Assembly (NCBI GenBank): GCA_029256325.1
Contig: JAQSYD010000001.1
Coordinates: 41,888 to 105,887 of the forward strand
DNA length: 64,000 nt
Source of the DNA: Clostridia bacterium
GTDB lineage: Bacteria; Bacillota; Clostridia; Lutisporales; Lutisporaceae
Direction of reading: 5' to 3'
The translations under genes were made by a program, and so were the position numbers. Each line of letters starts with the position of its first letter. Positions within the stretch are counted from its first letter, which is position 1. Under the pieces are notes generated by a model, which did not search any database, was not told the origin of the DNA, and worked only from the letters and a program-made list of their open reading frames with translations. Positions 52,642 to 62,105 of the stretch are shown here, piece after piece.

Positions 52642-53352
52642 ATGGAAATTTTGGTTAAGAGATTAAATACTATGTCTGGAGGTAAAGTACTTGATGTGGC
52701 AACAGGCAGAGGGAATTTTATCAAAATTCTGCAGGATGGTTTAAAAGATTATGAAAAAATCATTGGTATTGACAACATTGATGCTTCTATATTAGAAAAG
52801 GTAAGTGAGAATTTTACGGATAAAAGAGTTAATTTTATTCAAATGGATGCCTGCAAAATGGATTTTGAAAATGATAGCTTTGATATTGTGTGCTTGTCAA
52901 ACTCCTTGCATCACTTATCAGATATTCAGGTGGTGCTGGAGGAAATTCAAAGAGTGTTGAAGCCGGAAGGTACAATCATAATAAACGAAATGATTTGCGA
53001 TAATCAGACCTCCTCCCAAATGACCTATGTGCTTATGCATCACTGGTGGGCAAAAATAGATAGAGCGATGGGAAAGCTGCATTTTGAAACATTTTCTAAG
53101 CAGCAAGTGTTGGATATTGTACATGATTTAAACTTAAGAGAGGTAGAAGTTCTTGAATTCAATGACCCGGATGATCCTATGGATCAGGCGTCACTGAAGG
53201 GCATAAGTAAGATTATCGATGAATATATCGAACGTGCTAAGCCCTTGCAGAACTTTGAGAACTTTCGTCAAGAAGGTGAATCCATTCGCAAGCACCTATA
53301 CGAGGTTGGTGTTAACGGAGCAACACAAGTCATTGTTATTGGTAAAAAATAA
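52642..53352 (+). CDS. Class I SAM-dependent methyltransferase
   Basis: 236 residues: motif I KVLDVATGRGNFIKIL, acidic post-I GIDNIDAS, NFIQMDACKMDFENDSFDIVCLSNSLHHL and LKPEGTIIINEMICDN, the methyltransferase type 11 pattern. The C-terminal half is helical (HHWWAKIDRAMGKLHFETFSKQQV). Substrate unknown. GGGGGAG precedes the ATG and a convergent terminator follows the stop. Confidence 0.88.
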   Translation: MEILVKRLNTMSGGKVLDVATGRGNFIKILQDGLKDYEKIIGIDNIDASILEKVSENFTDKRVNFIQMDACKMDFENDSFDIVCLSNSLHHLSDIQVVLEEIQRVLKPEGTIIINEMICDNQTSSQMTYVLMHHWWAKIDRAMGKLHFETFSKQQVLDIVHDLNLREVEVLEFNDPDDPMDQASLKGISKIIDEYIERAKPLQNFENFRQEGESIRKHLYEVGVNGATQVIVIGKK

Positions 53353-53380
53353 GGAAACGCTTACGCGTTTCCTTTATTCT
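53351..53380. terminator. Bidirectional terminator between methyltransferase and rarA
   Basis: AAGGAAACGC and GCGTTTCCTT form a perfect 10-bp stem with a TTAC loop; T-rich on the plus strand (TTATTCTTCC) and ATTTTTTACC on the minus strand. Confidence 0.85.
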
Positions 53381-54707
53381 TCCTTCTGTACTCATAAATC
53401 TCTTTCATTTTAGCTTCTTCTCCGTTAGCCTTGGGCTTATAATACTGCACATCCTTTATTTCTTCGGGTAAAAACTGCAATTCCACATAACCTTCCTCAG
53501 CTTCATGTGCATATTTGTAGCCTTTTCCATAGCCCCATTCCGCTGCACCCTTAAAGGCATTATTACGTAAATGTAAAGGCACACTGCCTGTATTCTTATG
53601 TTCTACATCCTCTAAAGCTTTGTTAATCCCCATATAAGCTGAGTTGCTCTTAGGGGCATTTGCAACATATACTGCTGCATGAGCTAACGGAATTCTTGCC
53701 TCAGGCATTCCAATCATCTGTACAGCATTGGCTGCTGCTACTGCCACCTGCAATGCATTACTATCTGCCAATCCCACATCCTCTGAGGCGCATATGACTA
53801 TTCTACGAGATATGAAAACAGGATCTTCCCCAGCATATAGCATTTTAGCCAAGTAATGCAGAACCGCATCAGGATCTGATCCCCTCATGCTTTTTATAAA
53901 AGCTGATATTGTATCATAGTGATACTCCCCTTTTTTTTCATAGGTAATTGCTCTTTTTTGAATGCACTCCTCTGCAGTTTGCAAGTTTATTACGATTTCT
54001 CCAGCACTATTCTTTTCAGTAGTAAGAACAGCCAGCTCCAAGGCATTCAATGCCGCTCTTGCATCACCATTGGATATATTAACCAAATGAGTCAGGGCAT
54101 CTTCTTCTATCCTTACATGATAAATACCCACACCCTTTTTTTCATCCTGAATGCATCTAAGTATAATATTTTTTATATCCCTATCCGAAAGCGGCATGAG
54201 TTTAAAAACTGTGGATCTGGATATCAATGCGTTGTTGACTTCAAAATATGGATTTTCAGTTGTAGCACCAATAAGCACTACTGTCCCATCCTCTACATAT
54301 GGCAGTAATGCATCTTGTTGAGATTTGTTAAATCGGTGTATTTCATCTACAAAAAGTATAGTTTTCTTGTTGTACATTCCCTTGCGATTTTTGGCTTCAT
54401 TTACAGTATTCCTTATATCTGCAACACCTGAAGTTACTGCGTTCAGCTGTTCAAACTGTGCTTGCGTTGTATTCGCAATGATCCGAGCTAAAGTTGTTTT
54501 ACCGGTTCCAGGGGGTCCATAAAAAATTACAGATGTGAGTTTGTCTGCTTTTATAGCTCTATAAAGAAGCTTTCCAGGAGCAATAATGTCCTCTTGACCA
54601 ACAAACTCATCGATTGTCTCCGGTCTCATTCTCATGGCAAGAGGACTGTCCTTTTGCTTTTGCTGTATCCTGTTGAAGTCAAACAAACTGAAGTCTTGTT
54701 CTTTCAT
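53361..54707 (-). CDS. rarA: Replication-associated recombination protein RarA (MgsA) AAA+ ATPase
   Basis: Clamp-loader-like ATPase acting at stalled replication forks. 448 residues: N-terminal PLAMRMRPETIDEFVGQEDI, Walker A YGPPGTGKTTLARI, Walker B ILFVDEIHRFNKSQQDALLPYVE, sensor ATTENPYFEVNNALISR, and C-terminal tetramerisation region with SDPDAVLHYLAKMLYAGEDPVFISRR. It lies 4 bases after the WYL gene and shares its SOS-type promoter. The rarA (yrvN) start has a weak site, consistent with coupling. Confidence 0.92.
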   Translation of the reverse strand: MKEQDFSLFDFNRIQQKQKDSPLAMRMRPETIDEFVGQEDIIAPGKLLYRAIKADKLTSVIFYGPPGTGKTTLARIIANTTQAQFEQLNAVTSGVADIRNTVNEAKNRKGMYNKKTILFVDEIHRFNKSQQDALLPYVEDGTVVLIGATTENPYFEVNNALISRSTVFKLMPLSDRDIKNIILRCIQDEKKGVGIYHVRIEEDALTHLVNISNGDARAALNALELAVLTTEKNSAGEIVINLQTAEECIQKRAITYEKKGEYHYDTISAFIKSMRGSDPDAVLHYLAKMLYAGEDPVFISRRIVICASEDVGLADSNALQVAVAAANAVQMIGMPEARIPLAHAAVYVANAPKSNSAYMGINKALEDVEHKNTGSVPLHLRNNAFKGAAEWGYGKGYKYAHEAEEGYVELQFLPEEIKDVQYYKPKANGEEAKMKEIYEYRRKNKGNA

Positions 54708-54711
54708 TTAA

Positions 54712-54927
54712 TTAACCTGCCTTTTTGTTTATTACATAGCCTGCGCCTAATATACCTTCTATTTTAAATTTCCGAATAGAATTTCTTGCGAAACAAAAAG
54801 CTTCTAAAGTGTTGTTTTCCAGCTTTATTGGCTTTATCACTCTTTTTGAAATGCCTTTGTCGCATAAGTATATTATTTCAATTTTTCGATGCATTTTCAA
54901 GGCTTGATTTATAATAAACTCTACCAT
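54712..54927 (-). CDS. Stand-alone WYL-domain protein
   Basis: 71 residues that are essentially one WYL domain: ALKMHRKIEIIYLCDKGISKRVIKPIKLENNTLEAFCFARNSIRKFKIEGIL. It matches the pattern I-x-Y..G..R.I.P..L....L.A.C..R..R.F.I..I. There is no helix-turn-helix, unlike PafB/C- or DeoR-type WYL regulators. WYL domains bind nucleic acids or nucleotide ligands and occur in DNA-damage and defence regulators. Located behind a LexA-box promoter and 4 bases before rarA, so a role in DNA-damage response is likely by context. AAAGGAAG before the ATG. Confidence 0.7.
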   Translation of the reverse strand: MVEFIINQALKMHRKIEIIYLCDKGISKRVIKPIKLENNTLEAFCFARNSIRKFKIEGILGAGYVINKKAG

Positions 54928-54957
54928 AAAAACACTTCCTTTTATAGTCTTGTATAA

Positions 54958-54986
54958 ATTATAACGCGAACATACGTTCGCGTCAA
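54958..54986 (-). promoter_or_regulatory. SOS promoter: LexA box inside a sigmaA promoter
   Basis: On the minus strand TTGACG, then CGAACGTATGTTCGCGT (17 bases) and TATAAT. The spacer contains CGAACGTATGTTCG, an exact match to the Gram-positive LexA box CGAACrnryGTTyG, which would block RNA polymerase directly. Confidence 0.88.
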
Positions 54987-55020
54987 TATTATATATGAAA
55001 TTCTTGCGATAAATTCAAAA

Positions 55021-56469
55021 TTAATTTAAGATCGTTATATTTTCTAAACCGAAGCTTTCAAAGGGAACATAAACCCATTCTTGATAGCTATCCAGCTTTG
55101 CACCCTCCGGTGAAAAATATATGGCAACGCCACTCTCATCAAAATAGAATTTGTTAGCATTCACAGCTTCTATTACGCCTAATTCCAGTATTTCTTCAGT
55201 TACCGGATAATTCATTTTCTTAATATTCTCCTTTAAAATGTCGGCAATATCTGTTCCACCTACAAACAGGTCCCTTAAAAGTACTTCCTTATTCAGATTA
55301 AAGTCGTAATTGAAGGTTTCTCTTATTAATTCATAACTATTTTTAAAGAAAATCTCCTCTGTAACTGACATGCTAAGGTAGTCGCCTGCATTCGTGTATA
55401 GTCCAATATTATGAATAAGGTGTGCGCTTTCATTCACGCCTGTTAAAGTATTTGCTTTTTCTATAAAGGCTTCCACATCAATCCTTGGTACCACCATTTC
55501 ATTCAACTTTTTTTCAATTTCCTTATTGGGGACATTAAAAAACTCACCCTGTGTAATGCTAAGGAAATATCGTTCATTTCCTTCCTCAAGAATTCTGTTT
55601 ATTTTATACTCTAATTGATTTGGAAAAAGCTTTTTACTTAACTTCTCTTTTTCAAAAATGCTCTTATTCACATCAAAATATTTATCAAAGATGTATAAAT
55701 CGTCACCTATCGTCTTAAGGGGTATATAAATTCTGTCCGAATACTGTTTATTAACAAACTCGTCATTTTTTTCGTCAAGTATGATCATTAAGCCATCTAA
55801 TCTCAGGGTAAAGCTCTGGTTATCTCTGATTCCTTGAAAAGGCTTACTCATCATCTCTGTTTCATAGTCATCATAGTTATTTTCAATAATATACTGACAG
55901 ATAAAGTTATTAAGCTTTGTCTTATAGTCACTTCCCGCCTTAAAAATGTCATCCAGCTCAATTCTATCTCCAGTATTCAGGTCATAGCCATAAGAGAAGT
56001 CCTTGTATAAAGGATAATATTCATTTTCCTTAAAAGTAGCATCAATGGCTGCACCATACTCAACAAAAATGATATTGTTAAAATTATAGGAAATATATGC
56101 GTTAGCACGTTTGTGATCGAATCTTAAAATCTTATCTTTTATTGTTATTGGTAAATCAGCTTCAAGCTTTTGTAACTGCGTCTTTGCAAGTTCAGCTAAT
56201 TCCTTGTTGATTTTATCTTGAACTGATTTATCCTTTAATCCGGATATCACCGGATAATAGTTAGATATCAGGGTTCTATCCTCATCTCTAGTTTCATGGC
56301 TATCATAATCCAATTCTAATCCATTATTATAAATGAACCGTCTCTCATCAAAGGGTATTGTAGCTTTTATCTCTTCAACCTCAGGTTCTATTGAAACACT
56401 TTTACTCTCGCAGCCAACCATATTAAATATAGACAAGAGCAACAGAACGAAGCATAAATTTCTTTTCAT
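55021..56469 (-). CDS. Lipoprotein with DUF3298/DUF4163-type repeats
   Basis: 482-residue exported protein. Signal peptide with lipobox (CFVLLLLSIFNMVGC), then two RsiV-like domain repeats: YYPVISGLKDKSVQDKINKEL...DFSYGYDLNTGDRIELDDIF and a second around TNAGDYLSMSVTEEIF...FNYDFNLNKEVLLRDLFVGG. The YD/FDLxTG..L.DLF pattern is typical of DUF3298. Likely extracytoplasmic; in some species the fold binds lysozyme, but here no sigma factor is nearby. It follows the PstS-like gene by 10 bases and may work with it. Confidence 0.75.
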   Translation of the reverse strand: MKRNLCFVLLLLSIFNMVGCESKSVSIEPEVEEIKATIPFDERRFIYNNGLELDYDSHETRDEDRTLISNYYPVISGLKDKSVQDKINKELAELAKTQLQKLEADLPITIKDKILRFDHKRANAYISYNFNNIIFVEYGAAIDATFKENEYYPLYKDFSYGYDLNTGDRIELDDIFKAGSDYKTKLNNFICQYIIENNYDDYETEMMSKPFQGIRDNQSFTLRLDGLMIILDEKNDEFVNKQYSDRIYIPLKTIGDDLYIFDKYFDVNKSIFEKEKLSKKLFPNQLEYKINRILEEGNERYFLSITQGEFFNVPNKEIEKKLNEMVVPRIDVEAFIEKANTLTGVNESAHLIHNIGLYTNAGDYLSMSVTEEIFFKNSYELIRETFNYDFNLNKEVLLRDLFVGGTDIADILKENIKKMNYPVTEEILELGVIEAVNANKFYFDESGVAIYFSPEGAKLDSYQEWVYVPFESFGLENITILN

Positions 56470-56479
56470 AATTACCAAC

Positions 56480-57355
56480 CTACCTTAAGGGAACGTAGCC
56501 GCTCTGTTCGGCAAGCTTTTGTCCATCATCAGATAAAACCCAAGCTAGAAGCCTTCTTGCGCTTGAATCCTCTATCTCAGTTTTTTTAAGAACTGCATAA
56601 TATGCACTTGTAAAGGGGTATTCACCACTCTTTATGGTTTCATTATTAGGTTCAATACCATCTACCTTTACAAACTTAATGGTTTCTTTATTGTACATAG
56701 AATTCGCAAAGTAATAAACAGAGTAACCAATCGCTTTATCAGAATTATCATAGGCTGCAATTACTTCAATTAAACCTGACATTTCAGCTGGCTTAAGCTC
56801 CTTAGGCGCATCCATTATATTTAAACCCTTCATTACCATATTCAGCATGTTAGTCTGACTTCCGGAGTTATCCGGCCTTTGATAGGGAATGATCTCTTTA
56901 TCGGGGCCGCCAAGCTCCCTCCAGCTTTTTATTTTTCCTTGATAGATATCTTGAAGCTGTTTCACAGAAATCGTATCCACAGGATTTTCTTTATTTACAA
57001 GAAAAACAAAGGCTTCTTTTACAACTGGAACTACTTCTAGCTCAATTCCAGCTTTTTTTGCTAGATCCAGCTCCTCAATGGAAGGCTCTGTGACAAATAT
57101 GATATCCGCCTTACCTTCAATTAGATTTACATATGCGTTATGTGTAGTATTGTGTTTTATAAACTGCTTACTTTCCTCTGGTGTCATTGAAAGCAGCTTT
57201 CCTGCTATGTTTTCTGATAGAGGAATTGTGGCAGTCGAGCCATCAACTCTTGGATAGTTTTTTTTGTTAAAGCTTGCATTTATATTTCCTGAAGCACATG
57301 AGGTCAGAGTTAAAGCTGATATTATTAGTATTACTAAACAAATATGTTTCTTCAA
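56480..57355 (-). CDS. PstS-like substrate-binding lipoprotein
   Basis: 291 residues: lipoprotein signal LILIISALTLTSCASG, then a phosphate-binding-protein fold with VDGSTATIPLSE, KADIIFVTEPS, NPVDTISVKQLQDIYQGKIKSWRELGG, RPDNSGSQTNMLNMVMKG and the C-terminal WVLSDDGQKLAEQSGYVPL. No permease or ATPase genes are beside it, so it is either an orphan binding protein or a sensor. Ligand may be phosphate or another anion. Confidence 0.82.
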   Translation of the reverse strand: MKKHICLVILIISALTLTSCASGNINASFNKKNYPRVDGSTATIPLSENIAGKLLSMTPEESKQFIKHNTTHNAYVNLIEGKADIIFVTEPSIEELDLAKKAGIELEVVPVVKEAFVFLVNKENPVDTISVKQLQDIYQGKIKSWRELGGPDKEIIPYQRPDNSGSQTNMLNMVMKGLNIMDAPKELKPAEMSGLIEVIAAYDNSDKAIGYSVYYFANSMYNKETIKFVKVDGIEPNNETIKSGEYPFTSAYYAVLKKTEIEDSSARRLLAWVLSDDGQKLAEQSGYVPLR

Positions 57356-57423
57356 AATTACTCCCCCTATTTTTTCATTACCAATATTATACCATTAGTT
57401 GATATTTTTTCCACAATTTAAAG

Positions 57424-57457
57424 TCAAAAAAAAGCAGTTCATTTCAAACTGCTTTTT
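57424..57457 (-). terminator. Terminator of the ornithine operon
   Basis: AAAAAGCAGTT and AACTGCTTTTT form an 11-bp stem with a 7-base loop just past the orr stop; the minus strand continues TTTGAC. Confidence 0.9.
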
Positions 57458-57464
57458 CCCTTAA

Positions 57465-58526
57465 TTATTTCACAATTTTATTTACATATTCTGAGGTAGC
57501 GGCTGCCAGCAGCGCTCCATAGTTCACATCAAACTCTATGATATCTCCAACCTTGTAGTGCTTTTCACCATTGGTTACATCCAATATCATATGATCACTA
57601 CTTGCACCAAGGATTGATATTCCTTTATCCTTTGGTATCAGTCCCTCATGCTTGACATCCTGTCTTCCTGCCGCAACAATTGCTCTTTGAATGATTCCCT
57701 TGTCTTCAAAAACAGGTATTCCACCAAAAGCATCTCTGCCAATTTCGCCAATTGGTACCGATGGCTTTTCCTTCAATTCAACAATTTCAGCAGCAAAAGT
57801 AAATGCATCACTATATGTGTTTTCAATTCGTTCTCCATAGGCTGATTCCGTACCTAGTACAATGGCTTCACCAAGTCTTATCTGATTCACTCTTTCTGGA
57901 ATCTCATTTTTTTGTATCAGATAGATGCTGCTGGAATTGCCTCCAGAGATTACATCAAGCTTCATACCAAACCTTTGCTCAATTTCTTCTGCTATTTTAA
58001 CCAGATTTCCCAGGTTTTCATAAGAAGGTATCACACCTCCATAACAGGTCAGGTTTGTTCCTACCCCAATAAGCTTAATATGCTTAAGCTTGGCAATCTC
58101 CCCTGCATATTCCACTGCATCTTGATACCAGACGCCTTCTCTCAAATCACCCAGATCAACCATAAGTATGATATGGTGAACTTTGTTCTTGTCCTTCGCA
58201 GCATCATTTAAAGCTTTTATAACCTCTAATTCAGAATTCAAGCTTATATCTGCATATTGTACTACTCTTTCCACCTGTGAAAGCATAGGTATTCTCAAAA
58301 GAATCTTAGGTGCATCAATGTTCTTTAGCTTTTCAAGATTTTCTATTCTCGAATCTGCAAGGGCATAAACACCGCCTTCTACCATCGCTTCTCCAAGAGC
58401 AGGCAGAGCGCATAAAACCTTTGTAACCCCTGCAATCTTAATTCCATGCTTGGCTGCCATTTCAGAAAGAATCTTGGCATTGTGACGAATTTTACTCTTA
58501 TCCATTATTAAAGCAGGATATTGCAT
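57465..58526 (-). CDS. orr: Ornithine racemase
   Basis: PLP-dependent racemase giving D-ornithine, the substrate of ornithine 4,5-aminomutase. 353 residues of the alanine racemase N-terminal fold: DKSKIRHNAKILSEMAAKHGIKIAGVTKVLCALP with the PLP lysine, HIILMVDLGDLREGVWYQ, and VISGGNSSSIYL for phosphate binding. It lacks the C-terminal beta domain of alanine racemases, as known Orr proteins do. Final gene of the operon. Confidence 0.9.
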   Translation of the reverse strand: MQYPALIMDKSKIRHNAKILSEMAAKHGIKIAGVTKVLCALPALGEAMVEGGVYALADSRIENLEKLKNIDAPKILLRIPMLSQVERVVQYADISLNSELEVIKALNDAAKDKNKVHHIILMVDLGDLREGVWYQDAVEYAGEIAKLKHIKLIGVGTNLTCYGGVIPSYENLGNLVKIAEEIEQRFGMKLDVISGGNSSSIYLIQKNEIPERVNQIRLGEAIVLGTESAYGERIENTYSDAFTFAAEIVELKEKPSVPIGEIGRDAFGGIPVFEDKGIIQRAIVAAGRQDVKHEGLIPKDKGISILGASSDHMILDVTNGEKHYKVGDIIEFDVNYGALLAAATSEYVNKIVK

Positions 58527-58544
58527 AGTAACCCTCCCAATAAA

Positions 58545-59900
58545 TTATTTGATTTCCATACTCTCTTTTAAGAGTAATAGTGCATCCATAGGATACTTTT
58601 TTGATAATACTCCCAAAGATGCCATAATATAATTATTATCTATTATAACCTTTGAATTGGAAGTTGGAAAGAGCTCTGTACCTTTACCATATTTTCCTAT
58701 TGCTTCTAGAATCTTCACCCTGTTTGGCAGTCTCGTAAGTGCTCCGCCTGTACCAACGATATACTTGACATTGGTAAGGTCTTTTCCCTCTGCTATTGTC
58801 TTTTTTCCCGAAGGTCCGTATAAATGTCTTAAGGCACCGGCATGTCTTTCCAATGACGTTAGAACTGCTTCCTTGGTTAATCTTTCTATGAATTCCTTCT
58901 CCCTATCAGTTTCAGGTATTGGCTTTGCATTTTCCACCAATTCCTCTGCATCTGGAAACTCTTTTTTAAGATTCTCTATGCCAATCTTTTCTACGATATG
59001 TGCCAGATTTACGTATACCCCAAGGTCGCCTTCCACCGTTCTCTTCGCTTCCGGCTCAGGACTTATCAGTATTCTGTTAATTTCCTCTGAGCCTTGAGTT
59101 ACAGAATGAACATCCGTCGTAGCTCCGCCTACATCAAATACAACCAGATCACCTAAAGCTTCCTTCAATAGCTTCGCTGCTTCCATTACTGCGCCAGGAG
59201 TCGGAATGATGGGTCCGCTTACCATATCCCTTACCTTCGTCATACCCGGTGCATGTATGATATGCTCCTCAAAAGCATCTTGTATAACCTTACGGGTGGG
59301 TTCTACGTTTAACATATCTACTTTAGGATAAACATTATCAACCAGATATAGCTTTACATCAAATTCTTCAGCAATTTCCTTAATCTCATCTTGATTTTCT
59401 ATGTTTCCTGCATATATCATCGGTATACCCAACCTCATTGCTGCAATAGCCTCAAAATTGTATAGTGCAGTATCCCGCTCGCCATAATCTACACCACCGG
59501 CAACCAATATGATATTCGGATTTATTTCTTGGATCTTCTTTAAATCAGTTCTTCGCAGTCTGCCTGCCGTAACCATCTTTATAATGCCGCCAGCGCCTAA
59601 AGCCGCTTCTTTAGCAGCTCTCACCGTCATATCATATACAAGACCATGAACAGTCATGCGCAGTCCACCAGCAGCACTGCTGGTTGCAAGCATTTCATCA
59701 TAGGCTATATCATCTAGCTTCAAGCTATTTCTTAAGCTTTCTACAGCACCCTTTAAACCTACAGTAACATCGCCATTTAGTACCGTAGTAGGGAATTGCC
59801 CCTGACCTAAAAATTTAGGGCAGGGGCCACCTATACCGTTAAATGCATTTACAACTGTAGTGGTGCTGCCGATTTCAGCAACCAATACATTTATTTTCAT
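58545..59900 (-). CDS. GlmL/MutL family protein, putative aminomutase reactivator
   Basis: 451-residue ASKHA-fold ATPase-like protein: NVLVAEIGSTTTVVNAFN (phosphate-1 motif), GDLVVFDVGGATTDVHSV (phosphate-2) and YIVGTGGALTRLP (adenosine motif). GlmL-type proteins accompany B12-dependent mutases and are thought to reactivate them. It lies 1 base from oraE, so the partner is very likely the ornithine aminomutase. Function is by family and context. Confidence 0.85.
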   Translation of the reverse strand: MKINVLVAEIGSTTTVVNAFNGIGGPCPKFLGQGQFPTTVLNGDVTVGLKGAVESLRNSLKLDDIAYDEMLATSSAAGGLRMTVHGLVYDMTVRAAKEAALGAGGIIKMVTAGRLRRTDLKKIQEINPNIILVAGGVDYGERDTALYNFEAIAAMRLGIPMIYAGNIENQDEIKEIAEEFDVKLYLVDNVYPKVDMLNVEPTRKVIQDAFEEHIIHAPGMTKVRDMVSGPIIPTPGAVMEAAKLLKEALGDLVVFDVGGATTDVHSVTQGSEEINRILISPEPEAKRTVEGDLGVYVNLAHIVEKIGIENLKKEFPDAEELVENAKPIPETDREKEFIERLTKEAVLTSLERHAGALRHLYGPSGKKTIAEGKDLTNVKYIVGTGGALTRLPNRVKILEAIGKYGKGTELFPTSNSKVIIDNNYIMASLGVLSKKYPMDALLLLKESMEIK

Positions 59901-59901
59901 T

Positions 59902-62091
59902 TTACATTTCCCTTCTTTTCTTAACCATGAAGCTTACAACGTCAATACCCTTTGTACCTCTGCCAAAACCGGCATCCATTCCTGCTTCTTTTGCAATTTC
60001 ATTGCTAACCTGCGTACCGCCGCAAATGATCATTACCTTGTCTCTGATTCCTTTTTCCACACAAAGCTCATGTATCTTTCTCATATTCTTTATATGAACA
60101 TCATCATGGGTAATAATAGTACTTGCAAGTATAGCGTTTGCATTTGTCTCTATTGCTGCGTCAACCAGCTTCTCAACAGGACAGGAGGTTCCCAGATACA
60201 AGTATTTCACACCGTATTTTTCTATACCCCCGTGCTTAATATCAAGAGTTTCCTTAAGTCCAACGGAGTGTTCGTCTTGACCTATCGTTGCAGCAACAAC
60301 AAATATTGGCTTCTCTTTTATGTCTTCTCTAACTTCTTCCTCTGAAAGCACCTCTGGTTTTTCTGGGATTATTAGATCGTTTACATTGATATCAAACTTC
60401 ACTCTGCCCTTTATTTCTACCAAAGTACCCTCTGATGGATGCAAGCATTGCTTATGAACAACTGTTACATCTTCTAAGCCCAGTTTTTCACCGCATTTTA
60501 TCGCTGCAAATTCTGCTGTTCTTTCATCAAGAGGCAGGAAAATTGTTGTAGCAACAACACCGTCCGCCTTCCACTCAACTTCTGGCTTAACCAAGCTTGT
60601 ATTTGTATACTTTTCTACTTCCTTCAGTCTTGTTTCTACATTGTCATGCTCATCAAGCTCGTCGATGTAAATAATTTTTGTTCTATCTTCAAACGTATCT
60701 CCGCCTATTGCGTCAGAAGCCTTCTTAAATTCCTTTGGCACATTGTTATCGCCATAGTGTACCGATACAGGGGCAAAGTAATCTGCATCTCTCTCAAATA
60801 CCATACCGGCGCCTATACCGCCCTCGATTTGTCTTGGAATACCATCGCCATTTCTTTCTGGATAGTAACCGCTGTCTATGAAGAAGCCTTGCTCAACAGC
60901 CTTAAAGTAGCCGCCAACTTCAAGCATTTCTTCCATAAACAATACTGCTCTTTCCTTCAGCTCCCTAACTTCTTCACCTAATACACCATCTCTGTCCAGC
61001 TTAACCATTTCTCTTAAGCCGTCCATTCCATTCATAGCCTGCTTCGCTGTGCTGATAGCAGCAATATTGTTATAGTGCCATGGCACGTTACGTCCTTCAT
61101 CAGGTGTTATTGTAGATTGTATATCTGCACTTGTAAGTCTAGAAATCATAAGGTTTAATGTATGAGTTACTGTAGCTTCTCTCATATCTGATTCCATGTA
61201 CTTTGTATTTTGCTGTGCTCTCATCTTATATTCACTGAAGAAATCTCTTAATGCAACTGCATAAGGCAAATCCAGTCTCATACATGGAGCTGGTGGAGCT
61301 GTAGGAGGTACTGTTGATAATGCAATATTCTCAGGCTTGATACCAACCTTTTTGGAGAATATGCTGTTAATCGCGTGCTGTACCATAAGCTCTGGTCTAA
61401 CCTTCCATGCCTTCATTGCTGTTGCATTGGCATTGTGTGCTCCGTCAATCTGAAGCATATCAGCCCAAGCCATTACTTTCTTAGCTTCGCATGCATCTAC
61501 AAAGCTTCTGATCATATTAACGTTTCTATATAATACATTGTACTGTGGATCTTGGTGTGCACCATTTACGCCTTCTTCCGCAAACATAACAGCGATGTCC
61601 GGACCAGCAACACCTGAAATATAGGAGTGGAAGTTTATAGGTCTGCCTACTTCCTCTTCAATCATATCCAGTGCTTTTCTACTAGCTCTTACTTGCTTTC
61701 TGGTAACTGCAATACCACCAATACCTTGTGTTGTACCTTCTAATAATGAGTCTATATGTGATTGACCTGCTGTTCTGATAACCATGATGTGGTCAGCCCC
61801 ATGCCATGCAGCCATTCTCATTCTTCTGATATCATCTTCAAATCTTCCTGAAGCAATTTCTGTAGTAACTACACAATCCGGCTGCGGGTCTATATAATGG
61901 AAGCCTCTACTGCCCGGCAACGGTATGTAGTTCTTCAAGCCTTCTGATGCTTCATGGTACTCGAAGTCTCCAACTATTCTGTTTTCATTTCGGCCTTCTC
62001 TCCAGTGCCAACCTCTTCTTTTTGGCTCGTACTTATCTAGATCTTGTAAAAGCTCATTTATATCAATTTTCTTGTTAATATCTAAACTCAT
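59902..62091 (-). CDS. oraE: D-ornithine 4,5-aminomutase E subunit
   Basis: Large catalytic subunit, adenosylcobalamin and PLP dependent, converting D-ornithine to 2,4-diaminopentanoate. 729 residues: a TIM barrel (LPGSRGFHYIDPQPDCVVTTEIASGRFEDDIRRMRMAAWHGADHIMVIRTAGQSHID) and a C-terminal Rossmann domain with the cobalamin motif DEHSVG (DxHxxG), followed by GTSCPVEKLVDAAIETNANAILAST and IICGGTQVS. It pairs with OraS encoded 14 bases upstream. Confidence 0.95.
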   Translation of the reverse strand: MSLDINKKIDINELLQDLDKYEPKRRGWHWREGRNENRIVGDFEYHEASEGLKNYIPLPGSRGFHYIDPQPDCVVTTEIASGRFEDDIRRMRMAAWHGADHIMVIRTAGQSHIDSLLEGTTQGIGGIAVTRKQVRASRKALDMIEEEVGRPINFHSYISGVAGPDIAVMFAEEGVNGAHQDPQYNVLYRNVNMIRSFVDACEAKKVMAWADMLQIDGAHNANATAMKAWKVRPELMVQHAINSIFSKKVGIKPENIALSTVPPTAPPAPCMRLDLPYAVALRDFFSEYKMRAQQNTKYMESDMREATVTHTLNLMISRLTSADIQSTITPDEGRNVPWHYNNIAAISTAKQAMNGMDGLREMVKLDRDGVLGEEVRELKERAVLFMEEMLEVGGYFKAVEQGFFIDSGYYPERNGDGIPRQIEGGIGAGMVFERDADYFAPVSVHYGDNNVPKEFKKASDAIGGDTFEDRTKIIYIDELDEHDNVETRLKEVEKYTNTSLVKPEVEWKADGVVATTIFLPLDERTAEFAAIKCGEKLGLEDVTVVHKQCLHPSEGTLVEIKGRVKFDINVNDLIIPEKPEVLSEEEVREDIKEKPIFVVAATIGQDEHSVGLKETLDIKHGGIEKYGVKYLYLGTSCPVEKLVDAAIETNANAILASTIITHDDVHIKNMRKIHELCVEKGIRDKVMIICGGTQVSNEIAKEAGMDAGFGRGTKGIDVVSFMVKKRREM

Positions 62092-62105
62092 TATTTACCC
62101 CTCCT

